From: Phallusia mammillata
Taxonomy: Eukaryota > Chordata > Ascidiacea > Phlebobranchia > Ascidiidae
DNA length: 64,000 bases
Assembly: GCA_003260075.1 (NCBI GenBank)
Contig: QLIY01000214.1
Coordinates: 2,143 to 66,142, forward strand
Direction: 5' to 3'
Shown here: positions 12,160 through 23,518 of the stretch, piece after piece
Layout of the letters: every line of letters begins with the position of its first letter
How positions within the stretch are numbered: the first letter of the stretch is position 1
Program-made: the position numbers and the translations under genes
The notes under the pieces: model-generated
Seen by the model: only the letters and a program-made list of their open reading frames with translations
Told to the model about the DNA's origin: nothing
The model's database searches: none

Positions 12160-12338
12160 CTGAGTAACCCTTTAAAATCGTGCCTCAACCAGACAATTGA
12201 AGTTGACCCTTTACTTCCGTATATCTTGATGAGCAGATCAGTGCGGTCGTCTCTCCAAGCTGTCACTATGGAAAGTTCATAGACGTGTGAGGAAGGAATG
12301 GGCGATTCGGGGGCGAACGGAACTGTGATGATGTAACG
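12160..12338 (-). CDS. PLAT (LH2) domain, first exon
   Basis: Phase 0 to phase 2. RYIITVPFAPESP, YELSIVTAWRDDRTDLLIKI and YGSKGSTSIVWLRHDFKG. It matches the PLAT pattern 'Y.v.v.TG...gagT.a.v.i.l.G..g.s....L', the cytoplasmic domain found just after TM1 in polycystin-1 proteins. Joins 11515 in frame to give LLRPGFTDTI. Confidence 0.78.
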
Positions 12339-12599
12339 CTGAAATATTACATAAGAAATCCATTATAGGTGGTAATGCAAGGGTTGGTGGTTCAATTCCT
12401 GGTTGTTTGGCGAAGTTGTTAAATTCCCATCTAGTATTTACTGTAACGTCATATATGTTCGACTGACAAAAGTCTTGAAAGCGCGGTGCATTACTAAAAT
12501 GTATCTCTGGGTCTCTTTATTCTTGTGCACGTTTGAAACAGTTGCGTTTCACTTAGTTGTGAGAAACTGTATTAATTAACGGTTACAATGGAATACTTT

Positions 12600-12680
12600 A
12601 CAGTTTTACATCATTGGTTCTCAACCTTATTTGTTGTCGGGGTGAAAAGGTAGTTTTTCAAGCGTGTAAGGAGCCGCAAT
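12600..12680. repeat. hAT-type terminal fragment
   Basis: TTGGTTCTCAACCTT followed by a G-rich stretch, the usual end of small hAT elements found elsewhere in this window. A similar piece is at about 14675-14745. Ends not defined. Confidence 0.4.
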
Positions 12681-13107
12681 AAAACGAATAAAAAGAATGC
12701 AGGATAACGGCAAACAACAAGAATCTGAATTGCTGCAGAAGGCCTAATGATTCTGACTTATGACACACAATACAATAAACAACTACCTTTGTACGTACCG
12801 GTAATTATTCTCTGTAATAGATTGATTGGGTTGAACAATGATAGTGTTTAAATATGCTGCATTGTAAACTTTTAAACATTTTCCGTGACTAGCCACATGT
12901 TTTTGTTGAGCCTTGATTTGTCACGCCTTGCTCTGTACATTTTTATCACGATCCCGAGTGTAAAACCGGGTGTGACTGTTTTGTTCTTTTACAGAACTTT
13001 AGATGGCATGAACAATTGCCGAAACGACTAAGAATAGATAAAATGACCATGATTCCCACAAGACACCCTGTTCCTTGTCACATTCACCACAACACATCAA
13101 CTCCTAC

Positions 13108-13318
13108 CTTCCATCTCGTCCTCTGGTCAATCCTCGCTCCGTGGATCAACATCAGAGTGAAGCACACGAGCAGACTGGTCAGAAATACGGGGACAGCGAT
13201 TTGATCGGAGGTATGAGTGACTGGCTTCACACAATCGAACGTTGCAGCAAAAATACCGAACCTGCTCACCACTGGAGGTCGCATCATCGCTGTCGATGTG
13301 ATGTTTAGTTTGATGTAC
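13108..13318 (-). CDS. End of discoidin-like domain, TM1
   Basis: Phase 2 to phase 0, 70 codons. YIKLNITSTAMMRPPVV ends the discoidin fold with a cysteine (ATFDC). A hydrophobic helix follows (VPVFLTSLLVCFTLMLI), then a basic HGARIDQRTRWK stretch. In polycystin-1 relatives TM1 is followed by a similar basic linker and then PLAT, as here. Only about 20 residues lie between the discoidin end and TM1, so no GPS/GAIN domain fits. Partial copy at 13468-13528. Confidence 0.75.
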
Positions 13319-13467
13319 CTGAAAAAATATGAAAGGCAGCTTGGCGTGAGTTTGAAATCCACTCTTGGTGGCTTTCGAAATCATGCCAGCTCATTAATCA
13401 AACCAAGGGTAATGTGATTGTCTGTTGAGCATCCGTGGATTAGGACGAATGGTGTTACCCCCCCCCC

Positions 13468-13528
13468 GAACCTGCTCACCACTGGAGGTCGCATCATCGC
13501 TGTCGATGTGATGTTCAGTTTGATGTAC
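13468..13528 (-). pseudogene. Partial copy of the TM1 exon (5' end)
   Basis: Follows the C-run 13459-13467 and repeats the first about 61 nt of 13108-13318 plus its acceptor. Confidence 0.65.
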
Positions 13529-13701
13529 CTGAAAATATATGAAAGGCACCTTGGCGTGAGTTTGAAGAACTGATTTGGACAGTGAGTATGAAACATTTAC
13601 TCTTGGTGGCAAATCAAACCAAGGGAAATGTGATTGTCTGTTGAGCATCCGTATAGTGTATTAGTACATTTTTATTGGTTCAAAGGATAAATTTCACAAA
13701 C

Positions 13702-13820
13702 CTGGCAAGAAATGGTTTGAAGTCATAGAAGTACTCGATTCGTCTGGTCGACTCAATACATTGGTAAGGTCCCAAGGTCCTCCAAGAACCACCATTTGTT
13801 GAAGTGTGTACATAGAACGT
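13702..13820 (-). CDS. Discoidin (F5/8C)-like region, exon 4
   Basis: Phase 0 to phase 2. TFYVHTSTNGGSWRTLGPY and IEYFYDFKPFLA. After splicing it reads PFLARYIKLNI. This is the 'f.v.yS.DG..W ... F.p..ARYIrl' signature of discoidin domains, the clearest evidence for this fold. A 35-nt copy lies at 15004-15038. Confidence 0.72.
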
Positions 13821-14324
13821 CTACAAATATATCTAAGCATCATAACATAGGTGACATCAACGTTTGTAAGCAGATTAGGTGGGACACGGACAAAAAGTTT
13901 ACGCTAACCCGATACCAAGTTAGCTGTATTTTAGTCATATTTTCCACATAGGTTTGCTAAACCTCCTGGAATTTGCAACACTATATACGGACACGTTCAT
14001 AAGTTTAATGAAGAAAACAACGGGTCAAATAGACGTAAAAAGCAAGAAAAGTGAGACATGCTTTATTGTTCAAACGTTTCGGCAAATGATCATGCCATCC
14101 TCAGTGATATGAAAAGCCACATCAGTAACACCAGTTCAAATCCACTTGAGGTATGTAAAAGATTGATGAAAAAGGTGCGAAACAAGCGTCTGGATTTTGC
14201 TCCTAACATTTAAAACTCCCAATTTTGCAGCCAAATTAATAAGATAAAAAACCTTTCAGTAAGAACAAGACCTTTTCATAGAACCACATAGCATTGTAAG
14301 TTAAAACTTGCAAGGTCAACCAAC

Positions 14325-14450
14325 CTTAACATCATTCTCGAAATTCCTTGAAGTATGAAGTGTAAAACTTCCCACTATATGAGTTGTTTTCAGTGAAATG
14401 GTGACAGTCCAACCTTTCCATGTTTCATAATAAGCAGGTGAATACGGCGA
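14325..14450 (-). CDS. Discoidin-like region, exon 3 (copy A)
   Basis: Phase 0-0, 42 codons. YYETWKGWTVTISLKTTHIV then GSFTLHTSRNF. It resembles the 'WIQVDLG....V.G..tq' core of F5/8C domains. An identical-length copy with both splice sites lies at 15420-15545; only one copy belongs in any one haplotype. Confidence 0.68.
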
Positions 14451-15419
14451 CTGTAGCAAACGCACAAACCATTAGAATGCAAATGCAATTAACCAGAGAT
14501 TTCAAGTTAACGCAGGATTTAATGTAAATAATATATCACATATCCCCCCCCCCCTTCCTTTAAGTAAATATCGTTTGTGTTGAAATGAATTGAATGAAAA
14601 AAGAAAATAACAAATCATAAATACACTGTTAAAAAGATGGGACATAAAAAAACATAGCAAAAACGAAACCGATAACCCTGTGCTCTTCAACCTTTTTAGT
14701 GCCACGGAACCCTCGAGGTATTTTGTAAAATTTGCGGGACCTCTCCCCAAAATCGTCTTAACACATAAAATAAAAGATGGCTACGAAAATATAAAAAAAA
14801 CATACATTTCAACTAACATTCCCAAAGCACATATAATATAAAAGTAAGTGCAATACACGATTTACCAAAACGTGTTGCTTGGATCGGTCGTTTCTACATT
14901 TTTCTCGAAATTCAACCAAGACTGTAGCCATGCTGTGTTTATTACTTCACAATTGATCGATGGTGTAACTAAGGTTAACTAGATTGTACAGTTCCCCCCC
15001 CCCGAACCACCATTTGTTGAAGTGTGTACATAGAACGTCTACAAATATATCGAGGTATCAAAACATAGGTAACACGAACCTTTGTAAGCAGATTAGACAG
15101 GACTTAAGCAAAAAATTTAGGCTGATCCAATACCAAGTTGTAGCTGTGTTTCAGTCATATTTTCCACATAGGTTTGCTAAACCTCCAGGAATTTGCAACA
15201 CTATATACGGTCCCGTTCATAAGTTTAATGAAGAAAACAACGGCTCGAATAGATGTAAAAAGCGACATAATTTATTGTTCAAACGTTTCGGCAAATGACC
15301 ACGCCATCATCAGTGATATGAAGGGCCATATCAGTAACACCCGTTTATATCCTCTTAAAGTAAGACCTTTTCCTAGAACCACATAGCATTGTAAGTTAAA
15401 ATTTAAAAGGTCAACCAAC

Positions 15420-15545
15420 CTTAACATCATTCTCGAAATTCCTTGAAGTATGAAGTGTAAAACTTCCCACTATATGAGTTGTTTTCAGTGAAATGGTGAC
15501 AGTCCAACCTTTCCATGTTTCATAATAAGCAGGTGAATACGGCGA
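15420..15545 (-). CDS. Discoidin-like region, exon 3 (copy B)
   Basis: Nearly identical to 14325-14450, with the same acceptor and the GTTGGT donor. The surrounding about 900 bp is also duplicated (13788-14650 versus 15004-15870). Treated as the alternative haplotype of copy A. Confidence 0.6.
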
Positions 15546-15656
15546 CTGTAGCAAACGCACAAACCATTAGAATTCACATGCATTTGACCAGAGATTTCAA
15601 ATTAACGCAGGATTCAATGTAAATAATATATCACATAGGTATACAATTCACGGTTT

Positions 15657-15740
<84 letters not shown>

Positions 15741-15893
15741 TTCCTTTAAGTAAATATCGTTTGTGTTGAAATGAATTGAATGAAAAAAAAAAATAACAAA
15801 TTAAAAATACACTGTTAAAAAGATGGGACATAAAAAAACACAGCAAAAACGAAAACCATTTCCAAAACGGGAGCTTTTCTCGTAAAGTCTTAC

Positions 15894-16049
15894 TTCTTGG
15901 GGCATCCAATACGTGTTCCGCTCCTCATCGAACATCCTCATCACTCCACACTCGACTCCGGTCTCCAGGATCAGCTTGGGAACATGGGATGTTGAAACTT
16001 CATCTTCAGTGATGTGGATCCAATGTCCAAGATCGTGGACCGCTAAAAC
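15894..16049 (-). CDS. Discoidin-like region, exon 2
   Basis: Phase 0-0, 52 codons. Contains VLAVHDLGHWIHITEDEV and VECGVMRMFDEERNTYW. By position it should cover the first half of the F5/8C beta-barrel. The donor GAA|GTAAGA is strong. Partial copy at 16145-16230. Confidence 0.65.
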
Positions 16050-16144
16050 CTGTCAAATAGATTTGGCTCGATTTTTTATTCTTCAGAAGCTGTGGTTAAA
16101 CTTTTTCCGTTACAAAGAGAGCTGTATCCCTGACCCCCCCCCCC

Positions 16145-16230
16145 TCCAGGATCAGCTTGGGAACATGGGATGTTGAAACTTCATCTTCAGTAATGAGGAT
16201 CCAATGGCCGAGATCGTGAACCGCTAAAAC
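16145..16230 (-). pseudogene. Partial copy of discoidin-like exon 2
   Basis: Starts after the C-run 16133-16144 and repeats the 5' part of 15894-16049, including the acceptor, with a few substitutions. Confidence 0.65.
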
Positions 16231-17107
16231 CTGTCAAATATAGATTTCGCTCGTTTTTTTATTCTTCTGAAGCTGTGGATAAACTTTGTCCGTTGCAAAG
16301 AGAGCTGTATCCCTGGTTTGAAATACAACTTACACTTTTGTATTCAGTTTTGTTTATACATGCAATGATTGTTTTAGTTTAGTGTGACATATTGTAAAAA
16401 CTGAAATAAAGTAACACAATTTTTTTATTGACAAAGGCATGATAGATTATGAACAAAATTTACAGAACATATATGCAATACATCATATCAACTTCAACTG
16501 TACACCAAATGTAACTAAACAGACATGCTCGAAACGCAATCGGGCATAAATAAAAACATTACTTGTAAATTTAGTGGGGTACAAATTTAATGTTTATGGA
16601 AATCAACATTAAGAAAAAAAACACGCACATTTGTATCCAATTCGTCGAATTACTAAAATTAACTATTTAATCCAAGTCGGAATATAGCATTTAATAGGAA
16701 TACTTGTGAGTTCACCTCTAAGGTGCTAAAAGTTTCATGTATTGTTTGGTTGAAGTTTTGCAAAACACTGAAGAGTATTATGTTAATATTGAAACCATAA
16801 CTCAAGCCAACTGTACCCCCCCCCCTCGGAATATAGCATTTAATAGGAATACTTGTGAGTTCACCTCTAAGGTACTGAAATTTTCATGTATTGTTTGGTT
16901 GAAGTTTTGGAAAACACCGAAGAGTATTATGTTAATATTGAAACCATAACTCAAGCAAAATCAAGTTTGTATGTTAACTTTCTAAATTTACGTTTCGCCT
17001 GGTTAATTTTGAGGAAGCTAAACTTTTATAAAATGAACTGTTCTAACTCCCATTAGTGATAGGGACCCTAAAACTAACAACCTAAAGCAACATCACAACA
17101 ACTTCAC
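16231..17107. other. Intron with a C-run duplication
   Basis: About 130 bp around 16680-16810 is repeated at 16826-16965 after a C-run. No exon recognised. Confidence 0.5.
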
Positions 17108-17292
17108 CTCAGATGTTTCACAGGCCGTGATCAGGTTTTCAATACTCGGTGATTGGCTAGTTGTCCTTCCTCGTGCTCTGCCTGATGATTGTGCAAAGTA
17201 ATTTGCATCTTGTGGAACAACCAAGTAACTCCAAGGGTTGAAAACCTCACCGTCAGGCGAAAGCTCGAACAACGTAATAGCTGATGTGCGAT
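17108..17292 (-). CDS. Spacer / start of discoidin-like region
   Basis: Phase 1 to phase 0. Contains AITLFELSPDGEVFNPWSY and ends IENLITACETSE. The ending loosely resembles the 'I.D..ItAS' opening of F5/8C domains; the first part is not recognised. Clean acceptor (TTTTTCAG) and donor (GAG|GTGAAG). Confidence 0.65.
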
Positions 17293-17872
17293 CTGAAAAA
17301 CATTTGCCTCTGTTCAGTAAAATCTTGTTTCGCATAAACCATCGGGCGGGTCGGGATTTAAACTTGTACTATTAGTTTCGGGTCCACTTTCAGTCCTAAC
17401 GTGCAATCTTTGAAAGCATAGGATAAAAAGCACTAAGTCAATGCAAAAATTCAAATGACTAAATGTCGTATAATGTCATGTTTTATTTGTTTGGACACAG
17501 AGCATTGTTGTGTTTAGTGAGAAAAAGGATAAGTGCTTCACAAAATTCCTCATATAACTATGTATGTTTTATCAGTAAAAAGACTTTTTGTCATTTGACT
17601 GAAAAGATTAAAACATCAAGTATATGTGACATAAATAAAAGCGAAAAAAATGCTTTTTTGGAGGCAAAAATAGCTCTTACTCCCGTAAAACCTATTAGGA
17701 AAACACGGCTTTTAAGGCTTTTCCCAAACACAAATTTTAGCCCCCCCCCCGGTGCAATTTGTATACAGAGCAACTGTAAACAGCCACTCTCTATATAAGA
17801 ACATATGTTCCAAAAAAATTAGACGTGTATAAAACAAAAGCCGCACAACAAACCTAAACACAAAACACCCAC

Positions 17873-18106
17873 CACTGCAATGTAATTCAGCCTTTCTCGG
17901 TTCCCAGTTTCCACTTTGAGAGCAAATCAACTTCACACTTGTCCGTCTCTCATCCCCAACCACCCAAGCACCGACCGCATCCTGCTCGGCTGCCACGTAG
18001 AAACCGGGCGAGCAGAAATATTCCACACTAGATCCGGCGCTGTAGTTGCCGCTGACGTCACGACGCAACGCGTTCACCACTGAACCGGGGTTGCCACAGT
18101 CAACAT
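17873..18106 (-). CDS. Sushi/CCP module 30 (last before the discoidin-like domain)
   Basis: Phase 1-1. DCGNPGSVVNALRR, YFCSPGFYVAAEQ, LICSQSGNWEPRK and LHCS: complete CCP. The donor AGT G|GTGGGT joins 17108-17292 as C-S-D-R, which links the CCP array to the membrane part of the gene. A 5' copy lies at 18582-18637. Confidence 0.87.
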
Positions 18107-18581
18107 CTGAAAGTAACAGTTTTTATGTCGTGTCTGTTGTCACGAATGTAGAATGATCACAACTATACACATCGATTTATTACTAGATTCAATCTTGAAG
18201 TATTTGTAACGACGCTCTTATGTATAAATCACAGTACTTAGACGTAAACGAGGCGTTTTACTGATTCAAATTATTTCTGGTAGCAATAAACAGAAAGGCA
18301 GTAGAAGTATTTTAGTGCTTATGACTCCGTTACCATATAAGGTAAGTATTGGGCTAGGCCTTACTCTGAGTTGGCTACATTAGATCCTGCGGCCAATGGC
18401 TCGTCACCAGAGGCACTGAAGAGACCTTATAGGTTGAAACAATGTGCACTGTTTGTAGCTTATAATGTAATGGCTTGATGCTTTTACTTTAAGAAACACT
18501 GTTCTGGCAAACCTTTGCATTGTAGTGCAATCGTTGGCGTCCACACTCCAGTATACGAGCATTGGTGGGTTCCCCCCCCCC

Positions 18582-18637
18582 GCTGACGTCACGACGCAAC
18601 GCGTTCACCACTGAACCGGGGTTGCCACAATCAACGG
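18582..18637 (-). pseudogene. Partial copy of CCP module 30 exon
   Basis: Repeats the first about 56 nt of 17873-18106 directly after the C-run 18572-18581, including the acceptor. Likely allelic. Confidence 0.66.
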
Positions 18638-19346
18638 CTGAAAGTAACAGTTTGTTTTTATGTGCTGTGTCTGTTATCAGAGAGACTGGAAATGAAAAAA
18701 ACATTAATGCATTGCATCTCAACCAGTGGTACACGTATGACTAGTGGTATGCCAGAACTTTTAAGGTGGTACACGAGTAGCTCACTGCTGCAACTCAAGT
18801 CAGATCATGAAATGCAACTTAACTGACCCAACTAATCAGCCCTGGTTTTAGGCAAAACTCGTGTCGTGTGTATTCCTATAGAATTGCCAACCTGGTTGGT
18901 TTCAGAAATATGCTTGCCTAGTCAAGAAGAATAGGCCTAGTGTTTGGTCTAACCATCCAAACAGTTTATGCAGACCAGAAAACTTTTATAGGCAAATATA
19001 CACTAAGCCTATTGGAAAAGTTAAGTATAGTACAAGAAAATGGTCGACTTATTACTATGTCGCGAAGGATCTTTTCTTTGACATTAAATGCTATTGCTTG
19101 TGGACAAGGACACTGGTGAAAAAAACTTGCAAATATTTGGTATAATTAGTTTGATAATTCTTGCGTCGTACTTTAGTCTTATGTAGGGATTTATCAATAT
19201 GTGTGGCAGAACCTTATTTAAGGCGTTTTCTAAAAAAAGTTGGGCAAACAATACATTTTTGCGGCAAAATGTACTTTTCTACTTTTTAAAAAACAGTACG
19301 CGATGGGTTGAAATATAAACAAATCTTGCTTATAGTAATTCCTCAC

Positions 19347-19532
19347 GTTTGCATTGCAGATCCAATAAAGGACTCCAGTCTCCAGTGTATGAGCATTGCA
19401 TGGTAAACTGCGATATGCCTGGTGAGATGAAGTAACCTCTGTCGCATGTGAAGGTCACACGGGTCAAGTAATTGAAATTGTCTGCGTCGTGAGAAGCGAA
19501 TGGTCTTTTAGCAGGTTCGGGACAAACTATAT
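19347..19532 (-). CDS. Sushi/CCP module 29
   Basis: Phase 1-1. IVCPEPAKRPFASHD, FTCDRGYFISPG, MQCSYTGDWSPL and LQCK: complete CCP. A 5' copy lies at 19568-19660 after a C-run. Confidence 0.87.
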
Positions 19533-19567
19533 CTGGGAAAAAGTTGCCAAAGCGTTCCCCCCCCCCC

Positions 19568-19660
19568 TGTCGCATGTGAAGGTCACACGGGTCAAGTAAT
19601 TGAAATTGTCTGCGACGTGAGAAGCGAATAATCTTTTGCCAGGTTCGGGACAAACTATAT
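19568..19660 (-). pseudogene. Partial copy of CCP module 29 exon
   Basis: Repeats the 5' half of 19347-19532 with a few substitutions. Cut on its 3' side by the C-run 19557-19567. Confidence 0.66.
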
Positions 19661-19719
19661 CTGGGAAAAAGTTGTCAAAGTGTTTACCCAAGAAGTAAAA
19701 ATTAACAAAAAAAATACAA

Positions 19720-20060
19720 TAAACCTTGGCTATTCCCGACCCGTTTGGACTAAAAATGTGCCTGGATTAATTAATGTCGTTTAGTTAAAGCCTTGCCACA
19801 TTACAAATCATTTGTACTTGTGTGTCTGAATTAGGTGAAGATCCAGATTAACCGAGATTTACTGTTTCATTACTAAGCTTATTTTTCACGAGACAACATT
19901 CCATTATGTTAGTAATATACAACACAAGAGGCAAAATAAGATACCCCCCCCCCGCCACATTACAAATCATTTGTACTTGTGTGTCTGAATTAGGTGAAGA
20001 TACAGATTAACCGAGGTTTACTGCATCATTACTAAGCTTATTTTTCACGAGCCAAGATTC
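19720..20060. repeat. pogo/Tigger-like MITE and partial copy
   Basis: Terminal sequence TAAACCTTGGCTATTCC and its inverse near 19860 (AACCGAGATTTACTG) resemble Tigger/pogo inverted repeats. A partial copy follows the C-run at 19944-19953. Relatives are at 32446-32610 and 43098-43425. Confidence 0.5.
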
Positions 20061-20413
20061 CATTATGTTAGTAATATTCATACAACACAAGAGGCAAAAT
20101 AAGATAAAAAAAACTGCATTAACAGAAAAACACAAAATTTGCACATATATTGTTGTTACTAATAGGCCATTGCAAGACACTTTTTGTGCAGAGTAATATA
20201 AAAAAATATATAGGCCATTGCAAGACACAACAAAACCACGTTTTTAGTTCCACCGTATGACAGCCAGTAGAAATGGGTTGTTTTGAGCCAGAACCCGAAG
20301 ACTCAGTCCAAGCATCGCTGTTTTTGATGCTCGGTACTAGGCCGAGCAGTTTTTTTCATTTTTAAATTTGCGAAACATGTTTCCCTTTTTACAAATGAAT
20401 GGAGCTATCATAC

Positions 20414-20629
20414 CAATACAGTTAACATCAGCCGGGTTGCTGCTCCAAGTTCCGTCATCTTTGCAAGTTGCCATAATACTGAGTAACTTAGTTGTTGACA
20501 TCAGGTAACCGTGAGCACACGTCACAGTGATGACGTCACCAAAGCGAAACTGCTTGGATCCGTCTGCTCCATGCCGCCCTCCAGTGTAGTAAGTTTTCGG
20601 TGGCTTTGGAGGCGGGATGCACTGGATTA
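20414..20629 (-). CDS. Sushi/CCP module 28
   Basis: Phase 1-1. VIQCIPPPKPPKTYY, VTCAHGYLMSTT, ATCKDDGTWSSNP and VNCIG: complete CCP. The 5' three quarters are repeated at 20862-21024. Confidence 0.87.
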
Positions 20630-20861
20630 CTAATGAAATAAAAACTTACTGAAATACAGAGATTTAACATGAATTAGGTAATATCATGGTTGTGTAGCAT
20701 AATAAGTGTTAATTCGATTCCATGTTATCTTAAAATGTGATTTTTTATCTTGTTTCAACTTAAAACACGCATAGACAGCAAATACTTGAAAAAACAAGAA
20801 TAAATGTAAAAATAACTGAAACATTACAAAACATTGTTTAAGGTGTTAGACCCCCCCCCCA

Positions 20862-21024
20862 GTTGCCATAACACTGAGTAACTTAGTTGATGACATCAGG
20901 TAACCATGGGCACACGTCACAGTGATGACGTCACCAAAGCGAAACTGCTTGGATCCGTCTGCTCCATGCCGCCCTCCAGTGTAGTAAGTTTTCAGTGGTT
21001 TTGGAGGCGGGATGCACTGGATTA
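20862..21024 (-). pseudogene. Partial copy of CCP module 28 exon
   Basis: Starts after the C-run 20851-20861 and repeats most of 20414-20629 with few changes, including the acceptor and intron flank. Likely allelic. Confidence 0.68.
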
Positions 21025-21547
21025 CTAATGAAATAAAAACTTACTGAAATACAGAGATATTTGCTGACTTATTCACCCCCCCCCCCTTTAACATGAATTA
21101 GGTAATATCATGGTTGTGTAGCATAATAAGTGTTCATTCGATTCCATATCATCTTAAAATGTAGATTTTTTTATCTTGTTTCAACTTAAAACACGCTTAG
21201 ACAGTAAATACATGAAAAAACAAGAATAAATGTAAAAATAACTGAAACATTAATAGAAACTTAAAAACAACTGTATCATTAAATTTCAAAACATTATTTA
21301 AGGTGTCAGAAAAGTCACTTATGGTCTAAAATCTCAGATACATTCCGATCAACGTTTCTCCAAAAAATATCCAAATATATCAGTAGTATGAACGTGGACA
21401 TATAAGGAAATTTGATGTCTAGCAGCCATACAATATTTGTAAGTAACTTTTCAATCTCAAACTAAATAAACACTGAGTAACTTTACCTAGAATAACAATT
21501 CACCACGAAAAATAAGTTATGGGGAGAGAAAAACATAGTAAACATAC

Positions 21548-21736
21548 AAACACATTTGACGTCTTGCGGTTTCGGTTCCCATGAAAGAGTTTGTTGACAT
21601 TTTATTGAGAGGGAAGTAGAAAGAGGTTGGCCCCCCCCCCCCCATGAAAGAGTTTGTTGACATTTGATTGAGAGGGAAGTAGAAAGAGGTTTTGAAGCAG
21701 ATGGCAATCCGTCCTCACCGTGGTCAATCACATAAC
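21548..21736 (-). CDS. Sushi/CCP module 27, second half, with an internal join
   Basis: Phase 1-1. GYVIDHGEDGLPSASK, SIKCQQTLSWEPKP and VKCV. A C-run (about 21629-21643) plus a repeat of about 50 nt sits inside the exon, so the KCQQTLSW segment occurs twice. The reading frame happens to stay open through it. The true exon is probably shorter by that repeat. Confidence 0.7.
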
Positions 21737-22369
21737 CTGAGGACAAACATGTAAAAAATATTGAAGTACGACTTTGCTCGTGGTGGCAAGTTTGTGAAAC
21801 ATAATTTTATTTCGTCGAAAACTGGAGGTTGTTGGTTCCAATCTCATCCTTGTTTCAGTAACGCATCAATCTCGGCAAATGGTTTTGCACTGTAAGGTTT
21901 GTAAATTCTAATCACATCACTTCTCCAAAAATGAAAAATTGATTTGGCAAGCACTTTTATATACCATTTATATACCATGTTTCACACCTCTCGTTAACTG
22001 ATTATGCATTAGCAGGTTGGTAATTTTAAGTAAAAATGATAGTTTTGCATCAACTCATGAGTTTGTGGGTTATCCTGTATTAGTCTGTTGCGTTTCTTTA
22101 CATAGGAAACTTACTTTGTGAATTTTGTAAATTAATTTAATAAGCACGTTAAAAAAAATGTTGGTGTAACAGTTGCCTGAACTCACCTCCAGTGTTTTTT
22201 TAAGGTGTTTTTGGGAACCGTTTCCAGCAGTTTCCCAAAATTCCAAAATCCCCCCAAAAAACCCAAAATTTGGCAAATATGGCTATTTTTGGCATTTAAA
22301 TGAAACACTTGCGGTCTCTTAAAACTACTTAGCGGTCACCCAAACTAAACCTTAAAAAAACCTGCTCAC

Positions 22370-22465
22370 CTCTGTAGCAAACATATCTGGCCTCTGACCC
22401 CAGTAAATAAGATTCAGATACTAATGTGGCGTGTTTCACTTGATCAGGTTTTCCACAATCAAAAG
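22370..22465 (-). CDS. Sushi/CCP module 27, first half
   Basis: Phase 1-1. FDCGKPDQVKHATL and RYVCYRG, with Cys1 and Cys2. Continues at 21548-21736. Confidence 0.82.
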
Positions 22466-22737
22466 CTAAAAATGCAAGAAAATAACTTGAAAATTAAACA
22501 GCAACTGCAATACAATGACAAATGGGTTAGATTTTTGGGATTTTTGAAACCATACATGCAACATAATAGCATTGCACAAAGAACCAATGCAATTTGAAAA
22601 TAGTTGCTGATTGGTTGGATTTTACCGAATAAATCACTCAAAATGTAATAAATAACTTTATCTTGTGTGAAAAAAACAAACAAATTGAAACCAAAAGTTA
22701 ATAGTTTTAAACTGTTTACAAAAATCTTGTCATTTAC

Positions 22738-22938
22738 CTGCACAAAACTCTTTCTCTACAGAAGGTATCCATTTTGCATCAGACCCACACACAACTTGAA
22801 TTTCAGATTTTCTGGGAGTATAAAGTTGGTCAAAGAAATATCCCAAAGCACATTGATATCTCGCAGTGGACCGGAATGTAACCATAGAGTAGGTAAGTGA
22901 AGCGTTGTTGATGGGTTGTGGATGTTGACAGGATTTAA
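22738..22938 (-). CDS. Sushi/CCP module 26
   Basis: Phase 1-1. KSCQHPQPINNASL, YQCALGYFFDQL, VVCGSDAKWIPS and FCAG: complete CCP. A 39-nt copy of its 5' end follows the C-run at 22971-23009. Confidence 0.86.
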
Positions 22939-23314
22939 CTGCGAAAGAAAGGTTTAGATCCCCCCCCCCCAAGCGTTGTTGATGGGTTGTGGATGTTGAC
23001 AGGATTTAACTGCGAAAGGTTTAGATAACAGAAAAATGAGCAAACACTAAGACTCTTGTCGGCCATTTCTTTTGTTTTACAATTAATCATATGATAAATT
23101 TGTTAAGCTTTTTAGTGAAGTTAATGGAAATCATAGAAAAAAGGATGTGTTGTTTAGGAAGTAAAGTTCCTATGCAATTGATCAATTTAGTTAAACAATA
23201 CATATTTTTCCCGAAGCTCTATCTCTACGCATTAAAATGAAATAAGCAATTAACCAAAAAATATGCATCACAATAGTCGCTCGAACTTAAAACTGATTTA
23301 GTTCTTTCACTTAC

Positions 23315-23518
23315 TGTTACATTTCAAAGCATCAACATTCAAACTCCATGCTCCGTTTCTTAGACATTTCACATTCACAGAATCTGACCCAGTTACGTTC
23401 GTGACTCCCGACATTTCATATCCAGCCTGGCAAGAGTAAGTGGCAACACTTTCTGCTGAAAGATCCCCCACTTTTCTGTGACCATGAACAATAAAAGGCG
23501 GATCTTTGCATTTGGCCA
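23315..23518 (-). CDS. Sushi/CCP module 25
   Basis: Phase 1-1. AKCKDPPFIVHGHR, YSCQAGYEMSGV, VKCLRNGAWSLN and LKCN: complete CCP. Confidence 0.87.

Larger units (their letters stand above)
13788..15870. repeat. Duplicated block of about 0.9 kb joined at a C-run
   Basis: 13788-14650 and 15004-15870 are near-copies covering discoidin-like exons and introns. The second copy starts exactly after the C-run 14995-15003. Inside the block one copy has C11 (14544-14554) and the other about C82 (15658-15740) before the same TTCCTTTAAGTAAATATCG. Confidence 0.75.

Noticed and set aside
18404..18734. Additional CCP module
   Set aside because: Only the first about 56 nt of the exon at 17873-18106 is repeated, right after a C-run. 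The rest of the ORF has no CCP cysteines.
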